Shown: piece after piece, positions 59,501-64,000 of the stretch
Position numbering within the stretch: position 1 is the stretch's first letter
How the letters are laid out: each line of letters begins with the position of its first letter
From: Phoronis australis
Lineage: Eukaryota; Phoronida; Phoronidae
Direction: 5' to 3'
Assembly: GCA_002633005.1 (NCBI GenBank)
Contig: NMRA01000113.1
Coordinates: forward strand, 874,556 to 938,555
DNA: 64,000 nucleotides
The notes under the pieces: generated by a model
Database searches by the model: none
Told to the model about the DNA's origin: nothing
Seen by the model: only the letters and a program-made list of their open reading frames with translations
Program-made: the position numbers and the translations under genes

Positions 59501-60112
59501 CTATACATAGGTTTATTGTCTTGATAATGCTTTAGTGTGTAAAGCGAAACGTTGAACATGAAAATCTATGATGTTGCGCTGACTTTTAAATTTCTTTCTA
59601 TGATGTGGCCAAAATCTGATTTAGTCAGAATTCATCGTTTTGAATTGTTCAAAAGCTAAACATTGTTATGAATGCCCAAAATTTCTGGAACGTTTCCTTA
59701 TGGCAGGTAAAATTTATTACTGAACTGAAAAGTGATTAAGCATTTATTTAGTGCTTTTCTTCTTTTATGAAAAAACTCCTTGCCCTCCATTTTGCATCCT
59801 CAACCTATGAGATTTTACTACAGTACCACCAGTTGTGAACCAGTTTGAGAATGGCCTGGTTCTCTGCTTCAACTGCAGACGATTGTTGATCCCTAATGCC
59901 CTCCTATTTCTTCAATGATCTTCACTATCATTTTCTGTTGATATATGCTTTCTAGTGGCATCGTCACCATTATCTTTCTTTGCTTGCATTGCAGCAATGT
60001 GGTGGCATCATTTGTTCTTCTCGACATTCAGCAGTCCACAGTTGTAGCCTACGTTTATCAACTGATCGGTGAGGAAGTCAAAGTAGAGAGGATAGAATAC
60101 AAGAAGAACTGA
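56553..60112 (+). CDS. VPS29: VPS29 retromer subunit, complete 4-exon CDS
   Basis: VPS29 binds the C-terminus of VPS35 in the retromer and Commander complexes and acts in endosome-to-Golgi and plasma-membrane recycling. It has a metallophosphoesterase fold without robust catalysis. Exons: 56553-56555 (ATG only), 58254-58445, 58600-58835, 59995-60112; 549 nt, 182 aa plus stop, the same length as human VPS29 isoform 1. Nearly identical over its length: [102 protein letters not shown]. Metal-site residues D8, N39 and the GHTH histidines are kept. Confidence 0.97.
57018..57575. mobile_element. 558-bp element with 22-bp terminal inverted repeats in VPS29 intron 1
   Basis: Ends TAGGGAAGGGGGGAATGTTG (57018) and CAACATTCCTCCCTTCCCTA (to 57575) are inverted copies with one mismatch. 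Inside are a tRNA-like head and an AATAAA near 57424. It may be a SINE inserted in a MITE, or an LTR-like unit (interior TGTTGTA...TACAACA) with mirrored polypurine flanks. Confidence 0.7.
57103..57160 (+). repeat. tRNA-like head inside the TIR element
   Basis: A-box-like TGAATGGTTAGCAC (57106-57119) and a perfect B box GGTTCGATCCC (57146-57156). The T-arm stem is incomplete, so this is a SINE or pseudogene rather than a working tRNA. Confidence 0.6.
57659..57761. repeat. Hairpin with arms of about 38 bp
   Basis: CACTGTTTATTGAATGATGA... (57659) pairs with ...TCATCATGCAGTAACCAGTG (to 57761), with an AT-rich loop of about 27 bases. Likely a small foldback element. Confidence 0.75.
57831..58253 (+). 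repeat. Tandem array of VPS29 exon 2 acceptor copies
   Basis: Seven units of 58-60 bp, starting at 57831, 57890, 57950, 58008, 58068, 58127 and 58186, precede the genuine junction unit at 58245. The consensus is CTGTTTCAGTTGGTGCACTT followed by GTTGTATATCAGTGTTCATA and CTGTGTTCATG. Acceptor AG is kept in units 1, 3, 5 and 6, changed to GG in units 2 and 4, and to AT in unit 7. Confidence 0.94.
58254..58445 (+). CDS. VPS29: VPS29 exon 2
   Basis: 64 codons from LVLVLGDL to RGDFDE; acceptor TTGTTTCAG, donor GTGAGT. The acceptor and first bases are the final unit of the array at 57831-58253. Confidence 0.95.
58600..58835 (+). CDS. VPS29: VPS29 exon 3
   Basis: [15 protein letters not shown] ... 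GHQVVPWGD ... [11 protein letters not shown] ... YNALD plus AG. Acceptor ATTTCAG, donor GTAACC. Confidence 0.95.
58860..59340 (-). repeat. Interspersed repeat copies in VPS29 intron 3 (reverse orientation)
   Basis: Two monomers with reverse cores near 59059-59074 (GCACCCCCTAGTGGAA) and 59227-59241 (GTGCCTCCTAGTGGC), plus TTATGAAATTTGGCAAATGT. Confidence 0.7.
59995..60112 (+). CDS. VPS29: VPS29 last exon
   Basis: [42 protein letters not shown] at 60110-60112. Acceptor CATTGCAG. Confidence 0.95.
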
Positions 60113-63100
60113 AACATAAACTGTATGCAGGAGACTTTATATGAGAGAACGTTCATGGAGATGATATTGAAGGCTGAGGATTACCAGAGAAAGTGGTAGA
60201 GCACATGAGGAGTGCAATCAATTTTACATTGTCAACTAGTTGATTTTGTTTAGAAATAATAGATCAACAGCAGTCATTGCTGCAGTGGCGTAGTATGAAA
60301 TTCGTTGCTCAGTGCGTTATGGTATAACTAATTCACTACTGGGCTGTAGTATTGGTCCAGGCCAGGATGACCTAGGTAGAATGTTGACATGTTCATGGGG
60401 ATTATTATCTTTGATCCCATTCTGTTCGTGATCGAGTGACATGTTCTATTGGACTTTCCTGCTACAGCAGTGTTCCTGTCCAGCTCTGACTTCATCACTG
60501 CTTCGTTCAATGCACAAGTAATTGAATATGCACACTCTTTTCATTGATCATGGTTACAAAACTAAATTTGAATTGTAAATACTGTAAATATGTTGTCACC
60601 CAATAAAAGGATCCTTGTGATTTGTTAGATGTAATCTGGTACTGTCTAGCTTACTGAGGTTTTCCACGGGCTGTTTTAACGACCCCTCTTTTAATTCCAG
60701 CTGGTGATTTACAGCCTTACTAGACACATAAATATGTCCTCACTTATCATTTGTACATAGATCAGCTGAGACTATAAAAACATCTACGTTGGACAAGCAA
60801 CGAATAGACACTCATAATCCGACAAATCCCTTTCACGGAGCCCACAAATTTCACAATGCACTTGCACTCATTTGTACTGTCTTGAAACTTTGCTATTCCA
60901 AAGGGTGACAAAAATTACGAGAAATCTGCTACCCAACAGTTTTTTCAAATGATGCACTCCCACAAGCCTATGAAAGGGAGTTAAAAGGCTCACTGACCTG
61001 TCGACCGTGTTCATAGTAAATGGTATAAATGAAGTGCACCCGATAATAATGAGCAAATGAGAGATTTGTTGATGCCAGCTGATGCACTAATTAATAGTCA
61101 TTGGCAACCAACAGTAATCGGCTAAACACTATGCTCACCTCATCTGCATGCTGTGAGGATTAATGTTTGCGATGTGACATTCGCCTGGGTGTCTCCCGAG
61201 AAAAATCTTCGCTGTTCATTTTGCCACAGACACAAATTATAAGCCGAGTTCCTTTGCATTTCAAGATGAGTAAATAATTTAAAATATGTGGTTCGAAAAC
61301 CCAGTAATTTGTGTAGTCTCGCAGAATCCAGATACAATGTAAGCCTATGATATATGACTGAACTATCACACGATATGGCTTAATACAAGTATTCTTTGCT
61401 CCTTTGATGACTATCTGAAAAGTGAAACTTGGATGCAATCAACAACATTTTTTCAATGACTTTTGTTGAATTACATTCCTTGTAATAAAACAAAATTCTT
61501 TATTTTCAACATTGCCTGCAGCAATCACAAGATATGGGAATCTTAAACTCTAAATATAGAATGCTAGGAACTCCCTCATTTTTCAGTGATTCACAACATG
61601 CTCATTGGATACATTGTTCGTCTATTTCCGTGTGACGTTACCATATACATTACTACATATAGTAATATCAGTTTTTGCAATGCATTAGGTGGGTTTTAAC
61701 ATTTTTGAATGAATTGAAATTTCCAATAGGCTATCCCGTCAAACTCCAAGGTTATGTGAATAGGCACTGATATCTTGGCAATCGTCTCAATCACATCTGT
61801 TCAATGTAATCATTACATCTTAAATCATTGAGTTTGCACACTTCAAACTAAGACCTAGTTCTCTATGCTACTACGACAGCCTTGTGGTACAGTGATTTAT
61901 ATTTAAGCTATAATAAGCTCGCATATAACAAAAGTATCATAGCGTGTGCATTTGACAGTAACATGCACACTTTCGCTTTGGTGACTAGGCAGTGAAAGCA
62001 AGATGCCATGAAAATTATCAATCGGATACGATTGGTTAAAAAGCGTGTTGCTTGGAAACGGGTTTCCTCCAAGTTTAAGGAAGTGGCAAGGAGCTTTAGT
62101 ATGTCTAAAAAATTAAAATTAGTGGATTGATTGTTTGAATACGGCGAGCAGTGAAGTTAACGGTGAGTGGTCACTGTGGAAGAAAGAAATATAATCTTCA
62201 ATGCATACGCCAGTATGGTTCCAGGCTATTGAAAAACAGTTTCAGTTCCTTAAAATTGTGTTAGAAAAGACAAAGGTCTGATTTGGCGACACGAAAACGT
62301 TTCTCAAGCTCTACGCACGCGCACACGCACACACTGTCACATAGCATGGTAGGAAAAATGCCGAATATTGTATCGAATGAGCGTGGTTCACAATGATAGA
62401 CGTCTACAAAGTCTTCTGTCACCAGATTGCTCTCCATTCATTGACAGGGAAAAGAACGTGAGAAGTAGTCCATCCATTAAGTTCCAGGTTCTTTACAAAT
62501 GTCCCAAATGTAGCTTCAGCAAAGTAGAGACTCGATGCCACTAAAGCCCTTGTATTGCCTGAAAGAAAAAATGTGACTGGTTCATTTGAATTGAGCACAG
62601 GGTATAAATCTTTCAAGAGCCCTAGTGAGCGCTTAACATTTAAAATTACATTTGCTTTGTGTTTAATGTAAAAAAATGACTTTGGTCTTTTCAGCTTATA
62701 AAATCAGTCTCGTAACATTCCTTACTGTCATTGGGCTTGATTTGTGTTCTCATGAGTATCAAAACCAACAGCGACTGAGAAAAATATTTCAGTGTTTACT
62801 TATAGGGTTGGCCAATCCTGAAATTGCAGAATCAAAATGGGGTGCTAATGAAGTACTTTCAGAAACGAATTGCCATGATGGCGCTGCAACCAAGTCTGAT
62901 ACAAGTCGTCAGCCAGTCATGACTGAAAAAAGTACATTAGCCCTGTAAGTCAACGTCACGACTGAAGCATAACATAATGTCTTTTTTGTAAGTCCAAACA
63001 TTTCCTGCATGCATTTGCCATAACTTTCAACTTTGATGTGAACAACTCTATCATTTTGCACAATAATTAATAGGTTACTTCAACAAGAAATCCAGTGGAG

Positions 63101-64000
63101 TTCATCTATTCTGTGATTTATGTGAATGCGTGAAGACAAGGATGTGCAAATGATCTGCACTGAAAAGACATTTTTCTCAGATTTTAAACATCACAATTAA
63201 GCATACACTGAGAGGCGCACACCAAAAGTGGATATTAACCTAACAAAATTGCCACTAGAGGGCACAGCATAAGTCAAAACTCTGGGCTGTGCAAAAATGC
63301 GTAAGTGCTGCTCTCTCATAGGGTAAAATCTGATGAGTCAAATTTGTGCATTAATATCCTTTATCGAACTTGGCTGATATTGAGGCAAAGAAGAAACTAA
63401 GACTGCCAAGAGGAAGTTTAGCAAAAGTCAAAATTATCACAAAATCAACATAACAGAAAGACTTTCATCAATAGAAACAATAGAAAAGCATTTGTAACAT
63501 TTCATAACAATTCTTAAAACCATTTGACAGAAAGAAAGGCAAATGCCAAAATCGACACCAAAATGCTAAAATTACCATTAGGGGGTGCAGAACATGTCAG
63601 CTGCGCAAAATTGTGCAAAATTCAGCAGGCACTGTCTTCTTCTTTAAAGCACATTTGTCAAATTTCATGAAGAGCGTCCAATTACATTAAGTTACAGATG
63701 TAATCACCAATTGCTTTGTCATTCACATGTCCCTACATAGTTATCTCCCTTGTATGATACAATTTTCTCACCGCAATGTTTTGAGGTTTTCATCCTTGTT
63801 GTTGGAATAAACGTTTTGAACATTATAAGCTTCAGAGCAAACACATCTTCCATATTTCAAGAAGATCCAGCACCAGACATCAGACAGACGACAATATGCG
63901 ACTACTTGTCAGTGCATAAAAGTAAGGGCTGGGCATTAAACTGAATGTCACCGTTAACCAGGACGGCAACTGTGCTTGTGTGGTATCTTTCATTTTCTCA
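60113..64000. other. VPS29 3' flank without a supportable gene
   Basis: AATAAA at 60602-60607, about 490 bp past the stop, is the likely VPS29 poly(A) signal. The frame at 62676-62948 has no recognisable domain. The right end is repeat. Confidence 0.45.
63240..63900 (+). repeat. Interspersed repeat copies at the right edge
   Basis: Cores GCCACTAGAGGGCAC (63251-63265) and ACCATTAGGGGGTGC (near 63573), with CATTTGTCAAATTTCATGAA and ATATTTCAAGAAGATCCAGC. Same family as 43340-45330. Confidence 0.75.

Noticed and set aside
62676-62948. 90-codon plus-strand frame as a gene or exon
   Set aside because: No recognisable domain; part (near 62805) matches a dispersed repeat fragment also at 31650.

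Overview
The window is animal genomic DNA: multi-exon genes with GT-AG introns, coding exons separated by 0.1-5 kb of AT-rich sequence, several MITE-like and SINE-like repeats, and minisatellites. Protein similarity is closest to deuterostome versions as I recall them. The repeat-rich but compact layout suggests an invertebrate deuterostome such as an amphioxus or hemichordate. I cannot settle the species from sequence alone.

Five genes can be reconstructed exon by exon. In each of the four complete ones the summed exon length is divisible by three and every splice phase agrees. (1) 1328-4287, plus: the last four coding exons of GMP reductase; its first exons lie left of the window. (2) 6656-20687, minus: a complete 15-exon ZFAT-type transcription factor (about 1111 aa, AT-hook and about 19 C2H2 fingers), tail-to-tail with GMPR. 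(3) 26837-41593, plus: a complete 11-exon secreted protein of about 572 aa with a signal peptide, one WAP-like domain, eight CCP/sushi domains and a polybasic C-terminus. This is the architecture of the C. elegans acetylcholine-receptor clustering factor LEV-9. (4) 43119-56417, minus: a complete 13-exon RAD9 checkpoint clamp subunit (444 aa). (5) 56553-60112, plus: a complete 4-exon VPS29 retromer subunit (182 aa), head-to-head with RAD9 across a 135-bp shared promoter. RAD9B and VPS29 are also divergent neighbours in human, so this looks like old microsynteny.

The non-coding part is unusual in two ways. First, tandem arrays made of the intron-exon junction itself lie directly upstream of GMPR exon 2603-2791 (seven decoy copies, 88-103 bp units) and VPS29 exon 58254-58445 (seven decoy copies, 58-60 bp units). 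Smaller splice-site-proximal duplications lie beside two ZFAT exons. Second, a dispersed repeat family, present in at least seven clusters in both orientations, carries a CTCF-like core (GCCACTAGGGGGCAC type) in most monomers.

Other features are long hairpin (foldback) elements in ZFAT introns, paired MITE copies, a relic mariner-type transposase in the first intron of the WAP-CCP gene, an LTR fragment in a RAD9 intron, and tRNA-derived SINE heads near the RAD9/VPS29 promoter. The last 3.9 kb (60113-64000) and most of 20.7-26.5 kb show no gene that I can support.
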